From: Mangrovibacterium lignilyticum
GTDB taxonomy: Bacteria; Bacteroidota; Bacteroidia; Bacteroidales; Prolixibacteraceae
Length of the DNA: 64,000 nt
Direction of reading: 5' to 3'
Assembly: GCF_010882175.1 (NCBI RefSeq)
Contig: NZ_WKLH01000001.1
Location: 637,464 to 701,463, forward strand
Shown here: positions 53,380 to 61,233 of the stretch, one piece after another
Position numbering within the stretch: the first letter of the stretch is position 1
Layout of the letters: every line of letters begins with the position of its first letter
Translations under genes and position numbers: made by a program
The notes under the pieces: generated by a model
What the model was told of the DNA's origin: nothing
Database searches by the model: none
Seen by the model: the letters and a program-made list of their open reading frames with translations, nothing else

Positions 53380-54189
53380 TTATTCGAAATGAAAACTAAG
53401 CGTGAAGATGTTCGAACTGATACTTTTGATGGATTGAGAATAATATTTCCGTTGCTCAATCGGTGGGTCTCCAATCAGGTTGTTCAAACCCAAACTGACT
53501 TTCAGCTCGGTTGAAAAACGGAAGAAACGCAAATAGCTGTCCAAGCCTATCCCCGCTTCGAGGAACACACCGCCTTTTTTCAGTTGGACCAAATCTTCTT
53601 CCCCTGACTTTGAAATATCGATGCGATAGGCCAAACCTCCAATAATGTATGGACGCTGGTTGTTCAGTCGGCTCGATTTATACTTCACCATTACAGGAAA
53701 ATCCAGGTAAGTCGATTTCACCGAGACAAACTCCAGGTCCGTCGTTCCCGCATACATGTCGTATACCGGCAAATAATTTCCGTTTTTTGAATAGATGAGA
53801 TTTCGCTCCCCAAAAGATAGTCCGGGCAGAAAACGCAAATCGAAATATTCGCCCAATCGGAGGTTCATAACAACAGCGACAGTCAATCCGGGACTTGTTG
53901 TGGCGATGTCAGAGCGAACAGTATCTTCATAATGAACCTGTCCTCCATCCGGATTAGTATGTGTCAGATCTTCCACAAAATCGGTATTACTACCAATTGG
54001 AGACCAATGCTCCAGTCTGTAGTCCTGAACATTCAATCCCAAGCTAAAGCCAAAGTGAATTTTCTTGTTGTCGAAGTTGGTCAAGTGCAACACATGCGGC
54101 TTCTGGGCAAAGCTCGCAAAGCCCAACAAAATGAATATGACGAATGTGATTTGTTTTTTCAAAGGGTACACGTTTGCATTCTTATTCAA
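53380..54189 (-). CDS. porT: PorT family outer membrane protein (type IX secretion)
   Basis: A 269-residue barrel with an N-terminal signal (cut near SFAQ, about residue 28). It contains the PorT/OmpW-like stretches KIHFGFSLGLNVQDYRLEHW, YFDLRFLPGLSFGERNLIYS, TYLDFPVMVKYKSSRLNNQR and PYIIGGLAYRIDIS. PorT (SprT) is a core accessory of the type IX secretion system, and its usual neighbour is ubiE, exactly as here (48 bp upstream). No other T9SS gene is in the window. The C-terminal FTLSFHFE suits a barrel end. Confidence 0.88.
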   Translation of the reverse strand: MNKNANVYPLKKQITFVIFILLGFASFAQKPHVLHLTNFDNKKIHFGFSLGLNVQDYRLEHWSPIGSNTDFVEDLTHTNPDGGQVHYEDTVRSDIATTSPGLTVAVVMNLRLGEYFDLRFLPGLSFGERNLIYSKNGNYLPVYDMYAGTTDLEFVSVKSTYLDFPVMVKYKSSRLNNQRPYIIGGLAYRIDISKSGEEDLVQLKKGGVFLEAGIGLDSYLRFFRFSTELKVSLGLNNLIGDPPIEQRKYYSQSIKSISSNIFTLSFHFE

Positions 54190-54237
54190 AACACGAATTT
54201 TACAAAAATATTGTACTGCGTCCCTTTAAAACCGAAT

Positions 54238-54960
54238 TTATTTCTGAGCCAGGTAGATCGTCGCAATTCCCGAAGTCAACCGCCATTGCCGGCTTTCGGA
54301 AAAGCCACAATTCGTCAGAATATTCAAAAAATCCTGATCATCGGGAAAAGCCATTACCGACTCGGGCAAATAGCTGTAAGCCGATGCATCTTTAGAAATC
54401 ATTCCTCCCAAAAGTGGCAAAATATGAAAGAAATAAAACTTATAAAGCTGCTTGAACGGAAAATATTTGGGTTTCGAAAATTCCAAAACAATAGCCACTC
54501 CTCCCGGTTTTAACACGCGATGAAATTCCTGTAAGCCTTTCTCCAGATGTTCAAAATTGCGCACTCCAAAAGCTACGGTAATCGCATCGAATGATGCATC
54601 ATCAAAAGGCATATCCTCCGAATCACCTTTTTTGAAGCTGATAAGGTGATCAAGCTTCAGGCGCTTCACCTTTTCCGCTCCAACTTTAATCATCTGCTCC
54701 GACAAATCGAAACCAACAATCTCCTTGGGAGCAATGCGTGACGCTTCTATCGCAAAATCGCCTGTTCCGGTAGCAACATCCAGTAAACGCGATGGATTGT
54801 AGGCCTTTAAAATGCGAACGGCTTTTTTACGCCATAACTTATCAATTCCCAAACTTAAAAAGTGATTCAGGAAATCATATTTGGGAGCAATATTGTCGAA
54901 CATCTGCTCGACCTGCTGCTTCTTATTTTTTTCGGAATCCTGGTACGGTGAGACTGCCAT
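54238..54960 (-). CDS. ubiE: demethylmenaquinone methyltransferase (UbiE/MenG)
   Basis: A 240-residue SAM-dependent methyltransferase. It opens with QVEQMFDNIAPKYDFLNHFL, then the SAM loop LLDVATGTGDFAI, FDLSEQMIKVGAEK, AFGVRNFEHLEKGLQEFHRV and FFHILPLLGGMIS, all UbiE hallmarks. In a Bacteroidota it makes menaquinone, the last methylation step. The stop of the PurM-like gene and its own ATG share one base (TAATG), so it is translated as part of that operon, with porT behind. Confidence 0.95.
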   Translation of the reverse strand: MAVSPYQDSEKNKKQQVEQMFDNIAPKYDFLNHFLSLGIDKLWRKKAVRILKAYNPSRLLDVATGTGDFAIEASRIAPKEIVGFDLSEQMIKVGAEKVKRLKLDHLISFKKGDSEDMPFDDASFDAITVAFGVRNFEHLEKGLQEFHRVLKPGGVAIVLEFSKPKYFPFKQLYKFYFFHILPLLGGMISKDASAYSYLPESVMAFPDDQDFLNILTNCGFSESRQWRLTSGIATIYLAQK

Positions 54961-55997
54961 TAAACGATTGGATTCATTTTATCAATAAAACCGAACGATT
55001 CATCATCAATCCGGATTTCGCCTTTGGTTACATGGCCAAGGGTGAAGAATGGTAATTTTGTTGTGCTCATATAATCGACAAAATCATCTGCCTTATCACG
55101 TGGCACTCCAACAATCAGGCGTCCCATTGATTCGCCAAACAAGAAGGCATCACGGCGAATCTCTGCATCTGTTGTTATATCAAAGCCGAACTTGGTTGGC
55201 ATTCCCGCGCGAAGCAAGGAGAAAAACAACCCACCTTTTCCTACCGGGCTGGCAGAACTGATCAGTTTTTGATCAATCAATCCACACATCACGCCGTGTA
55301 ACTCAGCTTCTCTGTCAATATCGAATACAGGCAGCGCCGATTCTCCAATTTCATGGTAAAACTCCAGATATTCTGAAGAGTTGATATCGTCGTAAGATTG
55401 ACCAATTACAAATATGTTGTTACCTTTCGATTTAAACTGGTGAGTCAGCACCTTGTCCTTATCGCTCACACTTCCCATCATACTGATGATAATGGTTGGC
55501 AAAACAGGGCCATGTGCTGAAAAATGGTCGAAACGGATTTTACGATCCGAGACTTTCACTCCAAATTTGGCAGCGGCATTTTCCAACCCTTTTTTCGCAC
55601 CCGATGCAATAAACTGCCCGTTCGGATCAGCAATATTAATGTGATACAGGAACGCACTTACCGCTTGTGGTTTTGCTCCAAAGCAAATCATCCGGCGGGC
55701 GGCACGACTGATCAAAATTTCCGTTGCTGTCTTGGGATCGCTTTCCAGGTGATGATGGAAGGCGTGTGTTGTCATCGACATGACCTGCCCGTTGTCGGTT
55801 GTAAAGATTCCGGCGTCATCGGTATCGTCGCTGGCCAAACTCTCAAGCTCTACCCCTTCATCACTAAAATCGTTGAAGTAATTAACCGGTGCCAAATTCG
55901 GATTGACCATTAGGTTAAAAACAATTTCATGAATATCTTTGGGCTCTTCAATCTGATCGATAGAGAATACCTCTTTATTTTCAGTAATTTCAGCCAT
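54960..55997 (-). CDS. AIR synthase-related protein (PurM-like)
   Basis: A 345-residue protein of the PurM/AIR-synthase superfamily. An N-terminal ATP-binding-type region carries DDTDDAGIFTTDNG, and the C-terminal PurM domain GVMCGLIDQKLISSASPVGK, then GGLFFSLLRAGMPTKFGFDI. It looks like a stand-alone relative of the PurM-like halves of PurL (FGAM synthetase). Members in Bacteroidota are annotated only as AIR synthase-related. It is translationally coupled to ubiE (1-nt overlap). The start at 55997 is preferred; the frame is open to 56063. Confidence 0.85.
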   Translation of the reverse strand: MAEITENKEVFSIDQIEEPKDIHEIVFNLMVNPNLAPVNYFNDFSDEGVELESLASDDTDDAGIFTTDNGQVMSMTTHAFHHHLESDPKTATEILISRAARRMICFGAKPQAVSAFLYHINIADPNGQFIASGAKKGLENAAAKFGVKVSDRKIRFDHFSAHGPVLPTIIISMMGSVSDKDKVLTHQFKSKGNNIFVIGQSYDDINSSEYLEFYHEIGESALPVFDIDREAELHGVMCGLIDQKLISSASPVGKGGLFFSLLRAGMPTKFGFDITTDAEIRRDAFLFGESMGRLIVGVPRDKADDFVDYMSTTKLPFFTLGHVTKGEIRIDDESFGFIDKMNPIV

Positions 55998-56029
55998 AAT
56001 AGGTTTATTTAAAGCTTGAATAATGAAAA

Positions 56030-56037
56030 CAAAAATA
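56030..56037 (-). promoter_or_regulatory. promoter -7 box of the PurM-like/ubiE/porT operon
   Basis: TATTTTTG on the minus strand, 32 bp before the ATG at 55997; the -33 element is weak. It lies in the gap to the divergent SDR gene. Confidence 0.45.
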
Positions 56038-56108
56038 GTCAAGTAGTTGATTTTTCCGAACAAAATGGGAATATTAATTTACTGGCAACAGATTCAAATC
56101 AAAACAAA

Positions 56109-56867
56109 ATGACAAAAAAAATTGCCTTAATCACCGGAGCGACAGCAGGAATCGGACTTGAGACAGCCCGGATTCTGGCTAAAAACAGTTATAATTTGAT
56201 TTTGACCGGACGCCGAAAAGATCGTCTTGAAGAGCTAAAAGCAGAACTAAGTTCAGATAGCGTTGAAATTGAGCTGCTTCAGTTTGATGTTCGCTCAAAG
56301 CTTGCAGTAGACGAGGCGTTGGCTAGTCTTCCGGCCGACTGGAAAAAAATTGATCTGTTGGTCAACAATGCGGGCCTTGCTGCAGGCATGGATCCGGTGA
56401 ACAACGCAGATGTTGATGATTGGGAACAAATGATTGACACCAACGTGAAGGGATTGCTGTACGTTACGCGTACCGTTTCAAACTGGATGATTGACCGGCA
56501 AAGTGGCCACATTATCAGTATTTCATCCATTGCCGGGAAAGAAGCTTATCCGATGGGATCGGTTTACTGCGGAACCAAACATGCCGTTTCGGCCATTAGC
56601 AAGGCCATGCGCATTGAGCTCGCCCCACACAATATTAAAGTAAGCACCGTATGCCCGGGAGCCGTTGAAACGGAATTTTCACTGGTGCGCTTCAAAGGTG
56701 ATGAAGAACGGGCCTCGAAGGTGTACGATGGATTCACCCCCTTGTTTGCGAAAGACATTGCCGAAACCATTTATTTTGTTGTTTCACGTCCGGCACACGT
56801 CAATATCGACGACATTCTGGTGATGCCGACAGCACAAGCGTCGGCCCGCGATTTTGTACGAAAATAA
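56109..56867 (+). CDS. short-chain dehydrogenase/reductase (YdfG-like)
   Basis: A 252-residue NAD(P)-dependent oxidoreductase. The cofactor loop is TGATAGIG, then NNAG, the catalytic Ser in SISSIAGKEAYPMGS and the YxxxK pair in YCGTKHAVSA. The order and length match the YdfG (serine/3-hydroxy acid dehydrogenase) branch. The ATG at 56109 gives the standard N-terminus; in-frame upstream sequence overlaps the divergent promoter. The Ldh-family gene follows 79 bp later and may be cotranscribed. Confidence 0.92.
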   Translation: MTKKIALITGATAGIGLETARILAKNSYNLILTGRRKDRLEELKAELSSDSVEIELLQFDVRSKLAVDEALASLPADWKKIDLLVNNAGLAAGMDPVNNADVDDWEQMIDTNVKGLLYVTRTVSNWMIDRQSGHIISISSIAGKEAYPMGSVYCGTKHAVSAISKAMRIELAPHNIKVSTVCPGAVETEFSLVRFKGDEERASKVYDGFTPLFAKDIAETIYFVVSRPAHVNIDDILVMPTAQASARDFVRK

Positions 56868-56887
56868 TCCTGGCAAAACCAAAAAGA

Positions 56888-56915
56888 TGACGAGAGACTA
56901 ATTTCTTTCTCTCGT
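56888..56915 (+). terminator. hairpin between SDR and Ldh genes
   Basis: GACGAGAGA (56888-56896)/TCTCTCGTC (56907-56915), a 9-bp stem, 20 bp after the SDR stop. The following bases are TAAAATCTA, not a T run, so it is a weak terminator at best. Confidence 0.35.
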
Positions 56916-56946
56916 CTAAAATCTAATATCTAAAAGTCTAGTTTAA

Positions 56947-58026
56947 ATGACAATATCAGCATCATATTTAAAAGAATTTACCCAACAGGTATTCGAAAAA
57001 ATGGGTTGTCCTCCGGCTCAGGCCGCTGAGGCTGCCGACTGTTTAAATCAAGCCGACCTGCGTGGAGTAGATTCACACGGGGTTGCCCGGCTAAGTGGTT
57101 ACATTCGCCTTTGGGAACAAAAGCGCCTGAATGCCACGCCTCAAATGAAAATAGTACACGAAACACCTTCAACTGCGGTGTTGGATGGTGACCTCGGTCT
57201 CGGACTGGTAACTGCTCCTGAGGCCATGCGCATAGCCATGAACAAAGCCCGGACAGCCGGTAGCGGATGGGTTGCCGTCAAAAACTCGAACCATTTCGGT
57301 ATTGCCGGCTTCCACGCCATGATGGCACTCGAAGGTGACATGGTTGGAATTGCACTGACGAATGCCAGCCCACTGGTGTCACCAACCTTCTCAAAAAGCC
57401 GGTTTTTGGGAACAAATCCGATTGCAGTAGCCATTCCGGCCAACGAAGAACCTCCCGTTGTCATTGACATGGCGACAACCACTGTGGCAAACGGTAAGCT
57501 GGAAGTTTTGCAGCGCAAAGGTGAAAATGCCCCCGAAGGTTGGGCACAGGATAAAGATGGAAATCCAACCACCGACCCTTTCATTTTGAAAAAAGGTGGA
57601 TCGATGTTGCCGCTCGGTGGTGATCGTCAGCATGGCGGACACAAAGGCTATTGTCTGGGGGCGATGGTCGACATCTTCTCTGCAGTTTTATCGGGTGCCA
57701 ACTACGGCCCATGGGTTCCTCCATTCGTAGCTTTCCTCGATCCGCCGGAGAACCCGGTTGGCGAAGGTATCGGTCACTTTGTAGGCGCATTCCGTGTGGA
57801 CGCTTTCCGCCCGGCCGATGAGTTTAAAGCACATATGGATAACTGGATCAAAACCTTCCGGAATGCTGAAGTTTCAGAAGGACAAGAGCGAGTGCTCGTA
57901 CCTGGTGACCCGGAACGGGAGCTCACTGCCGAACGGTTGAAAAACGGAATACCTGTTCAGGAAGCCGTTATTGAAGACCTAAAAACATTGGCTGAAAAAT
58001 TCGGACTAACCTTCGATCCGAAATAA
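56947..58026 (+). CDS. Ldh family oxidoreductase (malate/L-lactate dehydrogenase)
   Basis: A 359-residue NAD(P)-dependent dehydrogenase of the Ldh_2 (YlbC/ComC/AllD) family, not related to classical MDH. DLRGVDSHGVARLSGYIR holds the catalytic His. SGWVAVKNSNHFGIAGFHAM, NASPLVSPTFSKSRFLGTNP and GHKGYCLGAMVDIFSAVLSG are family blocks. The substrate may be malate, lactate, ureidoglycolate or sulfolactate and cannot be chosen from sequence. Length is normal. A strong terminator follows. Confidence 0.93.
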   Translation: MTISASYLKEFTQQVFEKMGCPPAQAAEAADCLNQADLRGVDSHGVARLSGYIRLWEQKRLNATPQMKIVHETPSTAVLDGDLGLGLVTAPEAMRIAMNKARTAGSGWVAVKNSNHFGIAGFHAMMALEGDMVGIALTNASPLVSPTFSKSRFLGTNPIAVAIPANEEPPVVIDMATTTVANGKLEVLQRKGENAPEGWAQDKDGNPTTDPFILKKGGSMLPLGGDRQHGGHKGYCLGAMVDIFSAVLSGANYGPWVPPFVAFLDPPENPVGEGIGHFVGAFRVDAFRPADEFKAHMDNWIKTFRNAEVSEGQERVLVPGDPERELTAERLKNGIPVQEAVIEDLKTLAEKFGLTFDPK

Positions 58027-58050
58027 AAATACAATCGCTGAAAAAGTGAA

Positions 58051-58080
58051 AAGGCTTTCCATGTGGAAAGCCTTATTTTA
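58051..58080 (+). terminator. intrinsic terminator of the Ldh gene
   Basis: An 11-bp stem AAGGCTTTCCA (58051-58061)/TGGAAAGCCTT (58064-58074), then ATTTTATT. It lies 24 bp after the stop. Confidence 0.85.
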
Positions 58081-58123
58081 TTGTTGTTTCGATACAGTTT
58101 GACGTTCAGTTCAGTCTCCTCAT

Positions 58124-59083
58124 CTATCGGTCGACAGATTTAATTTTACCCGTAAAGGCAAGCAACTGGTTGTAGCTTGGGTAACCTTCACTATCGCCAC
58201 GCACCAGCGTTGCCATAGCTCCAACACCGTTGGCATAATCGCCTGCTTCCTGAATATTCATGCCTTTCAGACGGCTACTCAGATAGCCTGCGGCAAAGCC
58301 GTCACCGGCACCTACGGTATCTTCCAGTTTTTCGACAATATATCCCGGCACAAATTCGCAAATATGACCATCAGATACCATACAGCCTTCCTTGCCTAAC
58401 TTTAAAGCAATCTCGCTAACGCCCATGTCATGAAATGCTTTAAATATCTCTTGGGTATCGGTTGTTCCAAGCAATAATTCCGACTCGTCAATTCCCGGAA
58501 ACAGGATATCTGTTTGCTTACAAATTTCAAGAATGGTTTCTTTTGCTTGCTCAATCGGCCAAAGCTTCAGACGTATATTGGGATCAAAAGATACCTTGAC
58601 TCCGGCTTCTCTTGCTATTTTTATTGCTTCGAATACGGTCTCTTTAGCCGATTGACTGATTGCAGGAGTAATACCTGTAAGGTGTAAAATTTGAGCACTT
58701 TCAATATACTCTTTATCCAAGTCTGTCGGTTTGATAAAGCTAGCCGCGGAATTTTTTCGGTAGTAATAAACATTGGGATTTACATGCTCAAACAGCTCCT
58801 TGAATAAGAGTCCGGTCTGATGTTCCGTATCCTCTACAACACGCGACACGTCAACTCCTTCTCCCCGAACCATAAACCGGATGTAACGCCCAAACTCGTC
58901 GTGTCCTAATTTTGAAAACCAGCCGACTTTGTGCCCAAGTCGTGCCAAAGCAATCGCGACATTGGCTTCTGCTCCCGCAATTGATTTCGTAAAATTGTGA
59001 ATGTGTCTCAACGGTCCTTTATCACCGGGACTAAATAACACCATCGCCTCACCAAAAGTGATCACTTCTAAATTTTTATCCAT
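58124..59083 (-). CDS. kdgK: PfkB family sugar kinase, probably 2-keto-3-deoxygluconate kinase
   Basis: A 319-residue ribokinase-fold kinase. ITFGEAMVLFSPGDKGPLRH is followed by GAEANVAIALARLGHKVGWF, DPNIRLKLWP (typical of KDG kinases) and the catalytic DTVGAGDGFAAGYLSS loop with its anion-hole Gly-Ala-Gly-Asp. KdgK phosphorylates 2-keto-3-deoxygluconate in uronate breakdown. No aldolase or uronate isomerase is beside it, so the substrate is inferred from motifs alone. Single gene. Confidence 0.85.
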   Translation of the reverse strand: MDKNLEVITFGEAMVLFSPGDKGPLRHIHNFTKSIAGAEANVAIALARLGHKVGWFSKLGHDEFGRYIRFMVRGEGVDVSRVVEDTEHQTGLLFKELFEHVNPNVYYYRKNSAASFIKPTDLDKEYIESAQILHLTGITPAISQSAKETVFEAIKIAREAGVKVSFDPNIRLKLWPIEQAKETILEICKQTDILFPGIDESELLLGTTDTQEIFKAFHDMGVSEIALKLGKEGCMVSDGHICEFVPGYIVEKLEDTVGAGDGFAAGYLSSRLKGMNIQEAGDYANGVGAMATLVRGDSEGYPSYNQLLAFTGKIKSVDR

Positions 59084-59150
59084 TATCCTTCGCCTCCGTT
59101 TTTTTTTTTTGAAATTCAGGTATTATTAGTTAAGCCTGATGTACCGGCCA

Positions 59151-59174
59151 CAAAATTAATTGATTTCAGATCAA
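59151..59174 (-). promoter_or_regulatory. kdgK promoter -7 box with adjacent inverted repeat
   Basis: TAATTTTG on the minus strand (59151-59158). Directly upstream lies TTGAT-N5-ATCAA (59160-59174), an inverted repeat that could be a regulator site between the -7 and -33 positions. Confidence 0.45.
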
Positions 59175-59275
59175 ACTTCCGGGATACGAGTCAAATGATG
59201 GTTAAATTTTAAGCCGAATAGTGGCGCCGTGTTGCTTAATCTCACCACTTCTTTTTCAAAACAGACTGTTTGGTG

Positions 59276-59590
59276 CTTTGGGATGAACGTCTAAAACCCC
59301 GTTTTCGCCGGGGGAAGTCTTGGATAAACTTCCAACACTCGCCCTCTCAGGAAAATTGCTTTTGGAAGTTTGTCCATTGGCTCCCCACCCCGGAGGTAGA
59401 GCTTTCGAAGTTTGTCCATTGCCCGCCTTCCGCTGAGGTGAAGCTTTAGACGTTCTTCCAAAGCTTGCCCTCCCGGAAAGTCATCGTTTGGAAGTTCTTC
59501 CAAAGCTTGCCCACCTGATTTGTCTGTGTTTGGAAGTCCTTCCAAAGCATCTGCTCCCGACAGGCTAATGGAAGGATGTCCATCCGGAAA
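59276..59590. repeat. helically phased dyad array 3, 42-bp period with interleaved sites
   Basis: Eight sites are centred at 59285.5 and every 42 bp to 59579.5. The best are TTTGGAAGTTCTTCCAAA (59487-59504) and TTTGGAAGTCCTTCCAAA (59529-59546). Others keep one half: TTTGGAAGTTTGTCCATT (59361), TTTCGAAGTTTGTCCATT (59403), TTTAGACGTTCTTCCAAA (59445) and TTGGATAAACTTCCAA (59320). Exactly midway lie seven C-rich half-words ending at each centre, such as GCCCTCTC (59341), GCCCTCCC (59467) and GCCCACCT (59509), each followed by a looser right half. The real step is thus 21 bp, two helix turns. The array ends 7 bp from the stop of the glycosyltransferase gene. Confidence 0.9.
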
Positions 59591-59596
59591 TTCGAT

Positions 59597-60646
59597 TTAG
59601 TTGGGAAGGGTCTGCCCCAGGATAAAGCCTACCCGTTCGGCAACCTGGCTAACGGGAATGTATTTCATACAACGGACATCGCCGTAAATACATTTCTTGT
59701 TACCAAAAACAGAACAAGGCCGGCAATTGATCTCATGCCCGGTATATTGAATGAGGTATTCTTCGGGTTGATGATAAGGTGCAAAGCCCAGCGAGGGATG
59801 TGTTGCTCCCCAAATGGAAACAACCGGAATACCGGCCATCGCAGCCAGATGCATGTTCGCCGAATCCATCGAAATCATGATATCCAAATGCGGAAGCAGC
59901 TTTATCTCGTCCGTAAATTTTATGTGGTGTCCGGCAACCAAACAGTTTGAAAATTCGCCTGCCAATTGATCGAGGATTTCCAATTCAGCTTTGCCACCAC
60001 CAAACAAAATCACTTTCGACTTTGGAATTTCGCTAAATAGTTTCAGTAAATCATGGGTCTTATCGGCTCCCCAAACCTTTTGCTGATGCTTGGCAAAGGG
60101 TGCTACACCGATCAGCACTTTTGTACTTTTCGAATCAATTTCCAGCAAATCCAGCGCATCATCCCGCGAGCTTTCGGGAAACAGGGGTGGTTTGGGCATA
60201 ATAAAGCGGTAACCGGCACTGGAGAAAGCAGCCGCATACCGATCGATCGATGATGGTAGCTGCTTGTGTAATTTATTGTGAACAGCCTCTTTCTTATCTT
60301 CCCGCCCCTTTTGAAAGCAATTCACCTGGTAACCGCCTCTGCGGAAAAAGAAATTCAGCACATGTGTCCGTAAAACCTGATGTAAATCGAAAACCTCGTC
60401 CGGATTGATTTCCTTTTTGAGTTGCCGATAAAGACGGTACAATCCGCGGACTCCTTTATGCTTTCCCTTTAAATCGACTGAAACAAGATGCAGACGATCG
60501 ACTCCCTCGAAAACAGGAAACAAAAAAGGCTGGGTAAGTAAGTGAATTTCCAGCTCTGCGTTCGACTCCAATAAGCCTTTCAAAACCGGGAGAAGCATAA
60601 CCACATCGCCCATAGCCGAGAACCGGTACACCAAAATCCGCTTCAT
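59597..60646 (-). CDS. glycosyltransferase family 9 (heptosyltransferase-like)
   Basis: A 349-residue GT-B enzyme of the GT9 family. The N-terminal KRILVYRFSAMGDVVMLLPV carries the catalytic Asp of the G-D motif. VLIGVAPFAKHQQKVWGADK and GGGKAELEIL are the sugar-nucleotide domain, and SMDSANMHLAAMAGIPVVSI, then WGATHPSLGFAP, the donor-binding end. A cysteine-rich tail (INCRPCSVFGNKKCIYGDVR) is common in GT9. It should add heptose or a similar sugar to the LPS core. It lies 1 bp after the DUF6165 gene. Confidence 0.92.
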   Translation of the reverse strand: MKRILVYRFSAMGDVVMLLPVLKGLLESNAELEIHLLTQPFLFPVFEGVDRLHLVSVDLKGKHKGVRGLYRLYRQLKKEINPDEVFDLHQVLRTHVLNFFFRRGGYQVNCFQKGREDKKEAVHNKLHKQLPSSIDRYAAAFSSAGYRFIMPKPPLFPESSRDDALDLLEIDSKSTKVLIGVAPFAKHQQKVWGADKTHDLLKLFSEIPKSKVILFGGGKAELEILDQLAGEFSNCLVAGHHIKFTDEIKLLPHLDIMISMDSANMHLAAMAGIPVVSIWGATHPSLGFAPYHQPEEYLIQYTGHEINCRPCSVFGNKKCIYGDVRCMKYIPVSQVAERVGFILGQTLPN

Positions 60647-60647
60647 A

Positions 60648-61022
60648 TTAAACGTAGTCTTCGTAAGATTTTTCTTCGATCAATGAAGAACCTGTCAATT
60701 CGTTGATTTTGCGCTTCACATCCGAACGTTTGTCATTGGTAAAGTAAACCGAGCGGGCCACTTCGACAAATTCAGCACCAAAATCTTTCGCTTTTTCCAA
60801 TTCGCGAATGCGGTCTTCGATATCCCACAATTTCTTATTGATCGTCAAAAGCTCTTGATATAGCGGGTGATCTTTAGCAATGATTTTCGCAACCGCTTCA
60901 TCCAAAACTGCAAATTCAGCTTTTAAATTCACCAGTTTCTTTTCGTCTTTGATATTCTCCAACTTGATTTCAATGATGGTCAATTTATCAGCAATCTCAC
61001 CGTTTGATACTTCTATTTTCAT
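60648..61022 (-). CDS. DUF6165 family protein
   Basis: A 124-residue soluble helical protein. EVSNGEIADKLTIIEIKLEN is the family opening, then a long coiled-coil stretch (LNKKLWDIEDRIRELEKAKD-like, about 65-90) and a conserved RSVYFTNDKRSDVKRKIN end. DUF6165 proteins recur in LPS and glycosyltransferase clusters, as here beside GT9, but have no known activity. It has a well-formed promoter (61068-61096). Confidence 0.8.
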   Translation of the reverse strand: MKIEVSNGEIADKLTIIEIKLENIKDEKKLVNLKAEFAVLDEAVAKIIAKDHPLYQELLTINKKLWDIEDRIRELEKAKDFGAEFVEVARSVYFTNDKRSDVKRKINELTGSSLIEEKSYEDYV

Positions 61023-61067
61023 TTTCGTCTAGTGTTTGATTTTCGTCTTAATCTCAAAATGTGCAAG

Positions 61068-61096
61068 CAAAGTTAATCATTTCGAAAAACCGGCAA
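61068..61096 (-). promoter_or_regulatory. promoter of the DUF6165-GT9 operon
   Basis: On the minus strand: -33 TTG (61094-61096), an 18-bp spacer and -7 TAACTTTG (61068-61075). The leader is about 40 nt. Confidence 0.75.
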
Positions 61097-61233
61097 GCTA
61101 TACTGAAAACGCAAAAGCTTTTCAAATAGGCTAAACCACTTGATTCAAGCGACATAAACAAGCGGGGAAAGACCAATAAAACAGATGTTTTAAAACAACA
61201 ATGAACTTCTCGCAAGTTGACAAACGTACCTGT

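Larger units (their letters stand above)
59084..59596. other. intergenic region with kdgK promoter and dyad array 3
   Basis: About 510 bases. Near the kinase gene lie an 11-T run (59100-59110) inside its leader and the promoter features listed at 59151-59174. The remainder, from 59276 to the glycosyltransferase stop, is the phased array 3. One minus frame (59291-59545) is open through the array only because 42 is divisible by three; it codes a 14-residue periodic peptide and is not accepted. Confidence 0.75.

Noticed and set aside
59291-59545. 84-residue minus-strand frame coding 14-residue repeats
   Set aside because: It arises because 42 bp is divisible by three. No signal for translation was seen, and the same architecture at 41 bp in array 1 cannot keep a frame.
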